This document shows positions 1-8,963 of a DNA stretch of 64,000 nucleotides, piece by piece (the stretch's first letter is position 1; each line of letters begins with the position of its first letter). The DNA lies in NCBI GenBank assembly GCA_002478885.1, contig DLKC01000048.1:1-64000 (forward strand), read 5' to 3'. Source of the DNA: Chitinophagaceae bacterium UBA7600. Its GTDB lineage: Bacteria > Bacteroidota > Bacteroidia > Chitinophagales > Chitinophagaceae. The notes under the pieces were generated by a model. It was not told where the DNA came from, did no database searches, and saw only the letters and a program-made list of their open reading frames with translations. The position numbers and the translations under genes are program-made.

Positions 1-301
1 ATCTACCAAGTATCTACCAAGTAAGGGCGGGGTCAGGTCGGGGGAAGGGATACGATAACCGTGGAATTTGAGACGGGAGACTTGAAAACGTTAAACGTAA
101 AACGTGAAGTGAGGATAATTAGCCTGCGGGGCGCAGATCGACCGTAGCATTGCTTAATCATAAAGCATTAAAAGGAAATGCTTTAAAAAAGTACTTATTC
201 CACAGGTGACTAAAAAAATTATACACAATCCGTCCTGTTTGGCAACCTCAAATCAAAATGAAGTGGCGGGCGAATTTCTTTATTCTATTTTCGTGAAGCA
301 G
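1..301. other. leading intergenic stretch with simple direct repeats
   Basis: ATCTACCAAGT occurs twice in tandem (1-22), and an AACGT motif recurs around 88-112 (ACGTTAAACGTAAAACGTGA). I see no gene in this stretch other than the unlikely N-terminal extension of the MFS frame from 206. Confidence 0.4.
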
Positions 302-1519
302 ATGTTATCGTCGACACTACAATTATACAAAAATGCATACAGCGGTCTTTCGCGCAAAACATGGTACCTGTCCATTGTAATGCTGGTGAACAGGAGCGGT
401 ACTATGGTATTGCCTTTTATGACGATTTACTGCACACAAAAACTCGGCTTTGATATAACGCAGGCAGGCACCGTAGTCGGGCTTTTTGGCCTTGGTGCAA
501 TTGTGGGTGCATTTTTTGGCGGACGGATCACCGACCGGTTTGGATTTTACCCGCAGCAATTGGTCTCTTTATTCAGCGGGGGCATTATGTTTATTGTTAC
601 CGGTTACATGCAGACTTTTACAACGCTTTGCATCAGCAGTTTTGTACTTAGTTTATGCAACGAATCATTCAGGCCGGCAAATGCGACGGCCATAGCCTTT
701 TATTGCAAGGAGGAAAACAGGACAAGGTCTTATTCGTTAAACCGGCTTGCCATTAATCTTGGCTGGGCGGTAGGCGGTGCCCTTGGCGGATTTCTTGCCG
801 GCATCAACTATCATTTATTATTCTGGGTCGACGGCAGTACCAACCTGGCTTCTGCCATACTGCTGATAAAGCTGCTTCCATATGTAAAAAGCGGGAGCAG
901 GCACAACAAGGCAAAAACGCCAACAGCGAAACTACCGGCATACAAGGATCGCATATACCTTTTTTTTATTTTACTCACGGTCATGTATGCATTTTGTTTT
1001 TTTCACCAGTTTACCATTTTACCCGTTTACTTTAAATCGCAATGGCAGTTAAGCGAACAGTTTATCGGGGTGTTGATGGCATTGAATGGCCTCATCATAG
1101 TGGTTATAGAAATGACACTGGTTTATTCGCTGGAGGGCAAGCGCTTGCTTACGACCTATATAAGAACGGGCGTGTTGATGGTAGGTATCGGTTTTGCGCT
1201 GGTAAATGTATTGCCGGCACAGCCGTGGGCTGCGGTTGCTGCCGTTACGATCATCAGTTTTGGGGAGATTATGTCAATGCCTTTTATGAATTCTTTCTGG
1301 ATAGGCCGCACACAGGAAAATAACCGCGGCCAATACGCAGCCATGTATACCATTGCATGGAGTATTGCACAAATTCTTGCACCGGTAGGCGGCAGCCATG
1401 TTGCAGCAGGTTATGGTTACCAGGTATTATGGTGGATGATCTGCATCATCTGCATTGTCACCAGTGCCGGTTTTATGCTGTTGGGTAAAACAATTTTAGT
1501 GGAAAAAAGGCGCAGTTAA
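302..1519 (+). CDS. MFS transporter
   Basis: Predicted 405-residue major facilitator superfamily permease of the inner membrane; the substrate cannot be read from sequence. The protein is strongly hydrophobic, with about 12 membrane segments. The GAFFGGRITDRFG stretch between TM2 and TM3 is the classic MFS loop motif (G-x-x-x-D-R-x-G). The frame stays open upstream to a GTG at 206, but the ATG at 302 is preferred because the sequence from there (MLSSTLQLYKN, then a first helix containing NRSGTM) looks like the normal N terminus of this group, whereas the upstream 32 codons look non-coding. A 24-base gap separates it from the K+ channel gene, so the two may be co-transcribed. Confident on family; start and substrate unsure. 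Confidence 0.85.
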   Translation: MLSSTLQLYKNAYSGLSRKTWYLSIVMLVNRSGTMVLPFMTIYCTQKLGFDITQAGTVVGLFGLGAIVGAFFGGRITDRFGFYPQQLVSLFSGGIMFIVTGYMQTFTTLCISSFVLSLCNESFRPANATAIAFYCKEENRTRSYSLNRLAINLGWAVGGALGGFLAGINYHLLFWVDGSTNLASAILLIKLLPYVKSGSRHNKAKTPTAKLPAYKDRIYLFFILLTVMYAFCFFHQFTILPVYFKSQWQLSEQFIGVLMALNGLIIVVIEMTLVYSLEGKRLLTTYIRTGVLMVGIGFALVNVLPAQPWAAVAAVTIISFGEIMSMPFMNSFWIGRTQENNRGQYAAMYTIAWSIAQILAPVGGSHVAAGYGYQVLWWMICIICIVTSAGFMLLGKTILVEKRRS

Positions 1520-1543
1520 GCTGTACCTTTAAGGCAAAAAATT

Positions 1544-2557
1544 GTGAAGGCCCCGTTTCCATTGCTGCTTTGGTTTGGCATCATCTTCACCATAATACTG
1601 CTGGGCACTTTTGGCTTTATGCTCGTAGAGCATTTCAGCTTTCTCGATGCTTTTTATATGACGGTGATAACCGTTACCACTATTGGCTACGAAGAAGTGC
1701 ACCCGCTCGACAGTGCGGGTATGATCTTTAATATTGCGCTTATCGTTACCTCGTTTTCCACATTTACCTATGCCCTCGCCCGGCTTACCCAATATGTTGC
1801 CAGCGGTGAAATGGCCTTATTTTTTAAAAATCGCAAACTTATGCAGGCTATCAACAAAATGAACAATCATGTGATCATTTGCGGCTTCGGGAGGAACGGC
1901 CAACAGGCTGCCCTAACGCTTAAGGCCCACAAAGTTGAATTTGTTGTTGTGGAAAATGATCTTACCCATATTAACCAGTGGCTTGTTACCGACCCTACCC
2001 TCGCTTATGTAAATGCCGATGCCACTGAGGACGAAACACTGGTAAGAGCAGGCATTCACCGCGCAAAGGCGCTGATCGTAGCCTTGCCGGATGATGCAGA
2101 TAATGTATTTATTGTTTTATCGGCCAGGTCGATGAGCCCGACAGTACAAATTATCAGCAGGGCATCACAACATGGTTCTGCAGTTAAACTAAAAAAAGCT
2201 GGTGCTGACAGCATTATTATGCCTGACAAGATTGGCGGCACGCATATGGCCACGCTTGTTTCCAAGCCTGATGTGATTGAATTTGTCGATTATCTCTCCA
2301 GTGAAGACGGAGATGTGATTAGTATGGAATCGGTTGAATACCAAAAATTGCCACCACAACTCCGGGACCAATCACTTAAGGTGGTGATGGACTGGAAAAA
2401 AACCGGTGTAAATTGTATCGGTATAAAAGATAAGGAAGGGAAATTTATTATCAATCCTCCTGAAGAAACCGTTATTTCTGCCGGTATGAAGGTGATCGTC
2501 CTCGGCACAAAAAACCAGATCGGCATCATGAAGCACAATGTGCAGTCGGCAGATTAG
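1544..2557 (+). CDS. 2TM potassium channel with RCK (TrkA-N/TrkA-C) domain
   Basis: A 337-residue ligand-gated K+ channel subunit of the MthK/Kch-like architecture. Two membrane helices (about 8-28 and 58-80) flank a pore loop with filter TTIGYE at 45-50. A Rossmann RCK domain follows, with the nucleotide-binding GFGRNG at 114-119, and a TrkA-C-like domain occupies about 250-335. The filter is odd: canonical bacterial channels read T-V-G-Y-G, whereas here the last glycine is Glu (GYEE). The start is GTG at 1544, because the first helix begins immediately after it. It ends 13 bases from the convergent yraN-like gene. The ion channel family is confident; ion selectivity is inference only. Confidence 0.9.
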   Translation: MKAPFPLLLWFGIIFTIILLGTFGFMLVEHFSFLDAFYMTVITVTTIGYEEVHPLDSAGMIFNIALIVTSFSTFTYALARLTQYVASGEMALFFKNRKLMQAINKMNNHVIICGFGRNGQQAALTLKAHKVEFVVVENDLTHINQWLVTDPTLAYVNADATEDETLVRAGIHRAKALIVALPDDADNVFIVLSARSMSPTVQIISRASQHGSAVKLKKAGADSIIMPDKIGGTHMATLVSKPDVIEFVDYLSSEDGDVISMESVEYQKLPPQLRDQSLKVVMDWKKTGVNCIGIKDKEGKFIINPPEETVISAGMKVIVLGTKNQIGIMKHNVQSAD

Positions 2558-2570
2558 TATTTGCCAGGCC

Positions 2571-2933
2571 TTAAAAGAACACATCCTCAATGTGAAAAAA
2601 TTCAAAGGGTTGACCAGGATACATCTTGATCGCGAGCACATCGACTTGAAGGAACAGCCATTGGGGATGCAGGAATTGGTATTCCTCAGCCGCTTTACGC
2701 ATGTTCTGCATTTTCTTTTTACCCACGCTTTCTTCGGGATTTCCATACTTATCCGTGGTTCGGGTTTTAATTTCAAAAAAGTGAAGTTTTTTTCCTTTTG
2801 AAGCTATAATATCCACCTCGAGGTGTTTGAAACGCCAGTTACGTTCTATTACGGTAAAACCATGTTCCTGTATCCATTTAACCGACAGGTCTTCTCCCCT
2901 GCTACCCATTTTGCTGTTGTAGGTCTCCTTCAT
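2571..2933 (-). CDS. YraN family protein (UPF0102)
   Basis: A 120-residue protein with the UPF0102/YraN restriction-endonuclease-like fold. The hallmark elements are visible in order: GSRGEDL near residue 10-16, ERNWRFKHLEVDIIA around 30-44 (the E-x-D of the putative metal site), and FFEIKTR around 52-58 (the E-x-K element). Family members are proposed nucleases or Holliday-junction-associated proteins, without an established substrate. It is convergent with the K+ channel gene (13-base gap) and divergent from manA. The length is normal for the family. The family call is secure; the biochemical role is unknown. Confidence 0.88.
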   Translation of the reverse strand: MKETYNSKMGSRGEDLSVKWIQEHGFTVIERNWRFKHLEVDIIASKGKKLHFFEIKTRTTDKYGNPEESVGKKKMQNMRKAAEEYQFLHPQWLFLQVDVLAIKMYPGQPFEFFHIEDVFF

Positions 2934-3026
2934 ATGCTAAAAGTTGACTGATTCATATATTTCTTTTCTTCATGAATTTTTTAAGTCAATTACCGTGTAT
3001 TTTGCGAACCAAATGCAAATGCACAT

Positions 3027-4235
3027 ATGCTACAAGATAAAATTTTCATTTTAAAAGGAAAAGTGATGCACTACGCCTGGGGCGGTTATGATTTTATCCC
3101 GTCATGGCTTGGCATCAAAAATGAAGAACAACAACCCTTTGCCGAATATTGGATGGGCGCTCACCCGCTTGCCGGTGCGGTTATCGAAACCGGAGATGGT
3201 GAGGTATTGCTCGACAAACTGATCAAAGAAGATCCCTACAAAACCCTGGGTATTAAAACTGTAACGGCTTACGACGACCAGTTACCTTATCTTTTTAAAG
3301 TGCAGGATGTAAAAGAGATGCTGTCAATACAGGTGCACCCATCAAAAAAAGAAGCAGAGAAAGGCTTTGCCGCTGAAGAAGCTGCGGGTATCCCGCGTGA
3401 TGCTCCTAACCGGAACTATCGCGATAAGAACCATAAACCCGAGGTTATGGTAGCCCTTAGTGAATTCTGGTTATTGCATGGCTTTTTGGTCCGTGAAAAA
3501 ATAGGACCGTTGCTGAGCAGCATACCCGAATTTGCAGGCCTCGCAACAATATTCGAAACAGAAGATTATAAAGGCCTTTACAGCCACGTTATGCATCTTT
3601 CGCAGCAAGAAACAGATAAACTACTGATGCCACTTGTGCAAAGAGAGATCGCGGCAAAAAAAGAAGGCAAACTTACGAAGGCCGATGCCGGCTGGTGGGT
3701 TGCCAAACTCTTTGAAGGCCATGAAAATATCAGCAATATCGATCGTGGTGTTTTTTCTATTTACTTTTTCAACATTGTAAAAGTGAACCCCGGGGAAGGT
3801 GTTTATCAGGGAGCAGGGATACCGCATGCCTACCTGGAAGGCCAAGCGATGGAACTGATGGCAAACAGCGATAATGTACTACGTGGCGGTTTAACTGTAA
3901 AACATGTAGATATTCCCGAACTGCTGAAACATACCATTTTTGAGGGCATTACACCCAACATTATGACGGGGCTTCACTCACACACAGGAGAAATTATTTT
4001 CCCCTGCCCGGTGATGGATTTTGGCCTCAGCAAGATCGATCTCAGTGATGGTAAAGTCATTGAAGAAAGGTCGTCATCGCTGGAGATGGTCGCCGTTATG
4101 GAGGGCGAACTTACCATTACCGGAACCACGGTAAAAATCCTTCAAAAAGGGCAGGTTGCGGTCATCTTTTCCGGTGAGCCTTATACACTATCCACAACTT
4201 CGCACACACTTGCCTACAAAGCATTTGTACCTTAG
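3027..4235 (+). CDS. manA: mannose-6-phosphate isomerase, class I
   Basis: A 402-residue type I phosphomannose isomerase, which interconverts fructose-6-P and mannose-6-P to supply GDP-mannose and glycan precursors. The zinc-site elements of the cupin are present: QVHPSK at 102-107, HKPE at 136-139 and the signature GIPHAYLEGQ around 264-273. The C-terminal cupin half (EGELTITGTTVKIL) is also present, so the protein appears complete. It is preceded by 90 bases after the divergent yraN-like gene. The start at 3027 is supported by the ATG and by the family N terminus (F-x-L-K-G-K-V-x-H-Y-A-W-G-G). Confidence 0.92.
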   Translation: MLQDKIFILKGKVMHYAWGGYDFIPSWLGIKNEEQQPFAEYWMGAHPLAGAVIETGDGEVLLDKLIKEDPYKTLGIKTVTAYDDQLPYLFKVQDVKEMLSIQVHPSKKEAEKGFAAEEAAGIPRDAPNRNYRDKNHKPEVMVALSEFWLLHGFLVREKIGPLLSSIPEFAGLATIFETEDYKGLYSHVMHLSQQETDKLLMPLVQREIAAKKEGKLTKADAGWWVAKLFEGHENISNIDRGVFSIYFFNIVKVNPGEGVYQGAGIPHAYLEGQAMELMANSDNVLRGGLTVKHVDIPELLKHTIFEGITPNIMTGLHSHTGEIIFPCPVMDFGLSKIDLSDGKVIEERSSSLEMVAVMEGELTITGTTVKILQKGQVAVIFSGEPYTLSTTSHTLAYKAFVP

Positions 4236-4254
4236 CATTTAACACTTACCTTTA
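4224..4254 (+). promoter_or_regulatory. candidate Bacteroidota-type promoter for DUF6580 gene
   Basis: TTTG at 4224-4227, a 19-base spacer, then TACCTTTA at 4247-4254. This resembles the TTTG / TAnnTTTG pattern described for Bacteroidota primary sigma factors, with one mismatch. It overlaps the end of manA and would give a very short leader before the ATG at 4273. The call rests on pattern and position only. Confidence 0.4.
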
Positions 4255-4272
4255 TCGATAGAATTCTTTATT

Positions 4273-4842
4273 ATGAAAATTACTAAGTCAGTTATAATAG
4301 CACTTGTTTTGATGGTAGTTGTGGCAGCATTGTACAGGGTATTTCCCAACAGGCCTTATGGATTTGCACCGCAATATGCGATGGCTATTTTTGGTGGCGC
4401 CGTTTTTATAAAAGACAAGAAATGGGCCTTTGTTTTACCCATTCTTTCCATGTTTCTCTCCGATGTTTTGTACCAGGCACTTTATATGAACGGCCTTTCC
4501 ACTATACAGGGTTTTTACGAGGGCCAGCTGCTCAATTACGGCTTATTTGCCGGCCTCACTTTTATTGGCTTCCTCATCAAAAAGATCAACGTGGTTTCGG
4601 TGTTGCTGGCATCGCTGGCATCTCCTTCTGTTTATTTTATTTTGTCAAACCTTGCGGTGTGGGCAGGTTCCGGCGGACTGGGCAGGCCGAAAACATGGGA
4701 TGGTCTGCTCCTCACCTATAGTGATGCGCTACCCTTTTACCCGAACAGCCTCTATGCGACTCTGTTTTTCTCAACTGTTCTTTTCGGCGGTTATTATTTT
4801 ATCAATCACCTGCAGCCCGCGACAGCAAAACAAACGCGTTAG
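4273..4842 (+). CDS. DUF6580 family integral membrane protein
   Basis: A 189-residue membrane protein with about five to six hydrophobic helices and short loops, matching the general pattern of the DUF6580 putative transport family (an early PYGFAPQYAMAIFGGA-like stretch and a conserved SDxLY motif, here SDVLYQAL). Its size and topology recall substrate-binding S components of ECF transporters, but nothing here identifies a ligand. It lies 37 bases after manA and is followed by a clear terminator, so it is probably transcribed from its own promoter or by readthrough from manA. Confidence 0.75.
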   Translation: MKITKSVIIALVLMVVVAALYRVFPNRPYGFAPQYAMAIFGGAVFIKDKKWAFVLPILSMFLSDVLYQALYMNGLSTIQGFYEGQLLNYGLFAGLTFIGFLIKKINVVSVLLASLASPSVYFILSNLAVWAGSGGLGRPKTWDGLLLTYSDALPFYPNSLYATLFFSTVLFGGYYFINHLQPATAKQTR

Positions 4843-4861
4843 TTTTTTACAACATCATTAT

Positions 4862-4891
4862 AAATGCCGGGAGTTTCTTCCGGCATTTTTA
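4862..4891 (+). terminator. rho-independent terminator
   Basis: A perfect 9-bp stem, AAATGCCGG (4862-4870) with CCGGCATTT (4880-4888), with a 9-base loop and trailing T residues. It closes the manA-DUF6580 transcription unit. Confidence 0.8.
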
Positions 4892-4900
4892 TTTGATTAT

Positions 4901-4958
4901 ATTTTGTAACCGGCACCTGCACATTGAGCATCAACTGTTGCGCCGCACTCTTATACTT
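4901..4958 (-). repeat. dispersed intergenic repeat, short form
   Basis: A copy of the window-wide modular repeat in minus orientation. The core reads GTTGCGCCGCAC on the plus strand (dyad TGCG-N-CGCA with a changed centre base), and the tail reads ACCGGCACCTGC. It lies between a terminator and the GNAT gene. With the copy at 5561-5625 it flanks the GNAT gene in inverted, head-to-head orientation. Confidence 0.6.
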
Positions 4959-5018
4959 ACAAAACACTGTGCAGCAATTTTAAATTCATGCCTTGCCGGG
5001 AAATAGTATTTTTAATAA

Positions 5019-5477
5019 ATGATCCAGCTTCTTCCTATAAAGCAAACAGTTGAAGCAAATGCTGCATTCGTCAACAACCCGGATTGCGCAGACACGCTGC
5101 AAATCACGATCGATTATTTCAACCGTATTGGCTATACGCCGCCGTGGGTAGGTTATTACGCAAGTATGAACGGGATGATTGTTGGCAGTGCAGCATATAA
5201 AGGCAAGCCCGTGAACAGCAAGATTGAGATCGCCTATGGCACGATGCCGCAGCATCGGCAAAGAGGCATTGGAACGGCTATCTGCAAGGCACTGGTTGAC
5301 CTGGCCCTGCAAAGCGATCCGTGCGTGATCATTACTGCGAGAACATTACCGGGAAATAATTACTCTACAAGAATTCTGCAGAAAAATCATTTCAGGTTAT
5401 CGGGAACAGTCATTGATCCGGAAGATGGCGAAGTATGGGAATGGGAATATGAGCGGCATCCGTTAAATGCCTCTTGA
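5019..5477 (+). CDS. GNAT family N-acetyltransferase
   Basis: A 152-residue Gcn5-related acetyltransferase. The acetyl-CoA pyrophosphate-binding motif A is visible as PQHRQRGIGTAICKAL around residues 74-89 (Q/R-x-x-G-x-G/A), followed by the motif-B region ARTLPGNNYSTRILQKNHF. The acceptor substrate cannot be predicted. The ATG at 5019 has no obvious Shine-Dalgarno sequence, as usual in this lineage. The gene stands alone between two inverted copies of the dispersed repeat (4901-4958 and 5561-5625). Confidence 0.85.
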   Translation: MIQLLPIKQTVEANAAFVNNPDCADTLQITIDYFNRIGYTPPWVGYYASMNGMIVGSAAYKGKPVNSKIEIAYGTMPQHRQRGIGTAICKALVDLALQSDPCVIITARTLPGNNYSTRILQKNHFRLSGTVIDPEDGEVWEWEYERHPLNAS

Positions 5478-5560
5478 TAAAAAAACATATTGTATTTCTT
5501 ACCGCGATGTTGTTCTTTTAACGAGGTTGAAGTGTGCCTTTTTCATGCCGCGCAAAGCGA

Positions 5561-5625
5561 TGCAGTACACGGGTGCGACGCAAGGAACGTTGCCACCTGC
5601 ACACATGCAGGGCGCCACAATATTT
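5561..5625 (+). repeat. dispersed intergenic repeat, diverged copy
   Basis: Contains GTACACGGGTGCGACGCAAG and a tail region TGCAGGGCGCC that aligns with the family tail. It lies between the convergent GNAT and PorW/SprE-like genes, ending two bases before the latter's stop codon. The preceding 5525-5560 stretch (GAAGTGTGC, then ATGCCG) may be a decayed second copy. Confidence 0.5.
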
Positions 5626-5627
5626 TC

Positions 5628-8600
5628 TCAGAATTTTCCGGGCAAAGCTTTTTCGAGTAAGCGTTTGTAGGCATCCACATCTTTTGTTTCGCGCATAATG
5701 TCGAGGTTGGCCTCGCTGATGATGGCAAAACTATACTTTTCGGGCTTCAGCCATGGAATGATGCGGGACGAAGCGACCGGTTTTGTTTTATCGATGTAAT
5801 TCATCGCACCGACTGCGTCATCGAAGGGGCCGATAAGAACGAGGTTGTAACGGTCGTCTAATTTAAGCGGGTTGATAAATAGTTTCTGGCTATAGAAATT
5901 TACCGCGTTGTAGCGACTGAAGGCATTCTTTGTTTCATTGATAAACACCTGGTCAACTTTATCGAGCAATACAACTGCATATTGAGGGTCTTTGGCATCG
6001 AATTCATAACTCTTTACCATATCATTTGCCTTACCAGTTGAGTCAAGTTTTGTCTTTGCAACTTCGGTCACTGGTTTTGCCACGACGGAGTCTGTTTTAG
6101 TATTTGCTTTTTCAATGGTAGGCCTTACCGGTGTGAGATCAACTACCGGCGCTGCATCTTCCTTATAGCGTTCTATTTTGAGATTGGTGAGATAGTCTTC
6201 AATTTCATTGCGGCGCTTTAAAACATCGATCATGGTTGCCGCTTTTTCAGCCATAGGCGACTTAGCAAAAAGCTGCTGCAGGCTGGTGAGTTTTTCAATT
6301 GCCAGGCTGTCGTCTTTCTTTGAAACATAGTAGATAGACTCTATGTAAAGCAATTGTGGTGTCCAGTAACTGTTGCCATATTCTTTATCGGCAGCTTCCT
6401 TTTCAGTTTTTGCTTTATCAAAACTGCCTTCAATGAAAAGGTTATAAATATCCTCGTATTTTTTGGTAGCCGGGTCTGCAACCTGTTTCACGTCAGTTCC
6501 TTTGTTATTAAGTTTTGCCGTGTAATCCCCTTTTGGAAAATCGCGATTCAGCGCCATGATGGCGGAGTCTGCGGCGATTTTTCTGCCGGTTTTTGTGTAG
6601 CAATAATACAGGTTGAAAAAAGCTTGTTCGCGGTCTTTATTGCCAGGGAATTTTGTGAGCAATTCTTCGTATGCTTTGATGGCTGCGTCATAGTCTTCCA
6701 ACTGGTCCTGGAAAGCCTGGCCATTGCTGAACAGCGCTTCTGCAATCCGGTCGTCAGAGGTCTTTTTCTGCTCGTCGGTGATAGGCAGGTTGGCGTACAA
6801 AGACTCATAAGACAATTCACCATCGTCACTGCCATTGGCCGCATTTGGGTTAGCGCCTGGTGTTTTACCCATGCCTCCCCTTTTTGGCAGCATCGCGTTG
6901 TTGTTTGGCGCAGCTGTACCTGTAGAATCGTCCTCTGCCTGCTGATCCTGTTGTTCCTGCTGCTGCGCATTTTTAACGGCATCGAGCCTGCGCCAGTCAT
7001 CCACATTCGGCCGCTGACCCCACTTTGCCCTGAACTGGTTAAAGCCGGTACTTTTTAGATTAAGGTTATTAAAATACCAGTCAGATGATTTTGCGGTGGT
7101 GTTGCCCTGGTTAAAAAGATCGCCCTGGTTTTCCTGGCGAATAGCGGGATTGATGTTCACATCGTTCTCCTCGTCTTTTAAACCCTGTTGTTTTCTCAGT
7201 GCCTTCAATACTTTTTTAACAGCGGCCTCGCGTTTATCTTCGGGCATTGCGGCAAGATGCTGAAGACTGTCTTCTTCGTGTATGGTGGTATAATTGGTCG
7301 CGATGATACCCAGCCCGGGTGACCTGGCATCAAGACGCTGTTTATCCTTATCGCTGGCCAGGTAGTTGGCCGAAACGCTGTCGTAATAGTTCTTAGCATC
7401 CACATATTCGTGCGTATCGTATTTGATATCGGCCAGCAACATAAAAGACCGGCTACGCTGTGCCGGGTTTTCCTGCTCGTTATACTGAATGCTTTTCTTC
7501 AGCATCTGTGTCGCTGACTCATAATCCTTTTGCTCCACGTATATCTGGGCTACGGCATAGTAAATAATATCCCTGCTCGAGACATATTTATCCCTTTTCG
7601 CCATTTTCACCAGGTTATCCAGCTTCTGTTTAACGAGACTTTCGCCTGAACTGTCGCCCGCAGCAATAATACTGTTGAGATTGGCATAAACACCCAATAC
7701 CGGGTCGATGGTACCGGCGGCTGCTTTTGTGTACCATTCTATCGCTTCGGCTTTCATACCTGAAGCCTGGAACATTTGCCCGGCGAGAAATTCCATCCGG
7801 GCTTTGTCTTGCTTTGTGCGGGCACGGTCAAGGGCTCTAACCAGATGAGAGGCGGAGCTGTCAAAAAGGTTTTGTTTGTAATAGAGCCAGGAAAGCAGTT
7901 CATTCAACTCGGGATTAAGCCTTTCGGGAAATACCGGGTCATTACCCAGAATTTCAAGAATACCGGCAGCTTCACCCAATCGTTCCGACTCAATATAATT
8001 GCGCGCCTGCCAAAGCAATGCGTCGTTACGGCTGGGCGGTGTTGAAAATACTTTCTGAATGATTGAATTGTTTTCTTTGGTTGCAACCGAGAACAAGCCT
8101 TTGGTGCCAGACACGTTACTGCCTACCGGAATATCGTAACCACCTTCTTCCTTCGGCGCGAAAGCATAAGCGATATAACGGAACACCTGGTCTGCAGAAT
8201 CAAAATCCTTCCTGTAATAGTAGGTCTTACCCAGCAGTAAGTAAATATCATCCACCCAATAGTTGCGGAGATCGTGCAGCAAAAGCCCCTCGTTGCATTT
8301 ATAAATGATAGAATCAAGTTCGCCGTTACCCGCGATCATGTCGAGGTTATACTTATAAAAAGGCAAGAGCGCGGTGTAGTCTTCCGGGTTGGCTTGCGCG
8401 GCAAGGTCAACTATCTCGTTTAGTTTGGCGTTCCCGTTAAAGAAATAATTATAGTGGGTAATGGTGTTTTGATACAAACGGCGCGGGTAATTGAATTTTT
8501 TCTGCCCTGTTTTTTCTGCGCCAAGTATCCTCTTTTCGTATTGTGGCGGCTTTTTAAGATCAACGGAAGTACCCGGCTGACTAATAGCAGTTAGCGCGGC

Positions 8601-8648
8601 AAATGTAAGCGAACAGGCGAAAAATATATGCCGTAAAGCTTTAACCAT
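5628..8648 (-). CDS. TPR-rich periplasmic protein, PorW/SprE-like (T9SS accessory)
   Basis: A 1006-residue secreted or periplasmic protein. It has an N-terminal signal peptide (residues 1 to about 23, ending AIS-Q), several helical TPR-like repeats from about 95 to 440, and a Gln/Asp/Asn-rich linker around 555-600. A second TPR block follows around 640-800 with an FQDQLEDYDAAIKAYEELL helix pair, then a C-terminal domain of about 120 residues. The early segment RRLYQNTITHYNYFFNGN resembles the start of SprE/PorW proteins, which support type IX secretion and gliding in Bacteroidota. Unlike typical SprE there is no clean lipobox at the signal peptide end. T9SS cargo encoded in this window makes this role plausible. 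The family assignment is moderately confident. Confidence 0.65.
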   Translation of the reverse strand: MVKALRHIFFACSLTFAALTAISQPGTSVDLKKPPQYEKRILGAEKTGQKKFNYPRRLYQNTITHYNYFFNGNAKLNEIVDLAAQANPEDYTALLPFYKYNLDMIAGNGELDSIIYKCNEGLLLHDLRNYWVDDIYLLLGKTYYYRKDFDSADQVFRYIAYAFAPKEEGGYDIPVGSNVSGTKGLFSVATKENNSIIQKVFSTPPSRNDALLWQARNYIESERLGEAAGILEILGNDPVFPERLNPELNELLSWLYYKQNLFDSSASHLVRALDRARTKQDKARMEFLAGQMFQASGMKAEAIEWYTKAAAGTIDPVLGVYANLNSIIAAGDSSGESLVKQKLDNLVKMAKRDKYVSSRDIIYYAVAQIYVEQKDYESATQMLKKSIQYNEQENPAQRSRSFMLLADIKYDTHEYVDAKNYYDSVSANYLASDKDKQRLDARSPGLGIIATNYTTIHEEDSLQHLAAMPEDKREAAVKKVLKALRKQQGLKDEENDVNINPAIRQENQGDLFNQGNTTAKSSDWYFNNLNLKSTGFNQFRAKWGQRPNVDDWRRLDAVKNAQQQEQQDQQAEDDSTGTAAPNNNAMLPKRGGMGKTPGANPNAANGSDDGELSYESLYANLPITDEQKKTSDDRIAEALFSNGQAFQDQLEDYDAAIKAYEELLTKFPGNKDREQAFFNLYYCYTKTGRKIAADSAIMALNRDFPKGDYTAKLNNKGTDVKQVADPATKKYEDIYNLFIEGSFDKAKTEKEAADKEYGNSYWTPQLLYIESIYYVSKKDDSLAIEKLTSLQQLFAKSPMAEKAATMIDVLKRRNEIEDYLTNLKIERYKEDAAPVVDLTPVRPTIEKANTKTDSVVAKPVTEVAKTKLDSTGKANDMVKSYEFDAKDPQYAVVLLDKVDQVFINETKNAFSRYNAVNFYSQKLFINPLKLDDRYNLVLIGPFDDAVGAMNYIDKTKPVASSRIIPWLKPEKYSFAIISEANLDIMRETKDVDAYKRLLEKALPGKF

Positions 8649-8866
8649 GCAGTTATTAAAAGTTCAAATATAATAACAGAAAAACAGGTTGAAATATTTT
8701 TAAAACCGAAGGTTTATTTTTTTGACTTTTTAATTAAAGCAGTTGATTTCCGGGGCAATGAAAAGAAATGGCTTGCCACACCCTTACACTCCTGCATAAA
8801 AAAGGCCAAGCGGCCTGCTTAACCTTTTTTTGCTCAATATTCAAAATACCGGCGCCCAAGGCAATG

Positions 8867-8933
8867 CTGTACAAGTGTGCGACGCAACGAAAGATGCTAT
8901 TTTTACTGATGCATGGATCCCCAAAAAAAATTA
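8867..8933 (+). repeat. dispersed intergenic repeat, short form (reference copy)
   Basis: A well-preserved copy: head CTGTACAAG, core GTGTGCGACGCAAC, then GAAAGATGC and a spacer. It lies in the 315-base gap between the start of the PorW/SprE-like gene and the end of cyanophycinase. I see no gene or terminator in the rest of that gap; the plus-strand open frame there reads through the repeat and is not coding. Confidence 0.65.
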
Positions 8934-8963
8934 TTCATTATTCACGATTGATCGTTCACCGCA

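Noticed and set aside
5467..5670. 67-residue plus-strand open frame after the GNAT gene
   Set aside because: It runs through the dispersed repeat and into the antisense end of the next gene; not coding.
6354..7058. 234-residue plus-strand open frame
   Set aside because: It is a shadow of the long PorW/SprE-like gene on the other strand, with no start context or recognisable domain.
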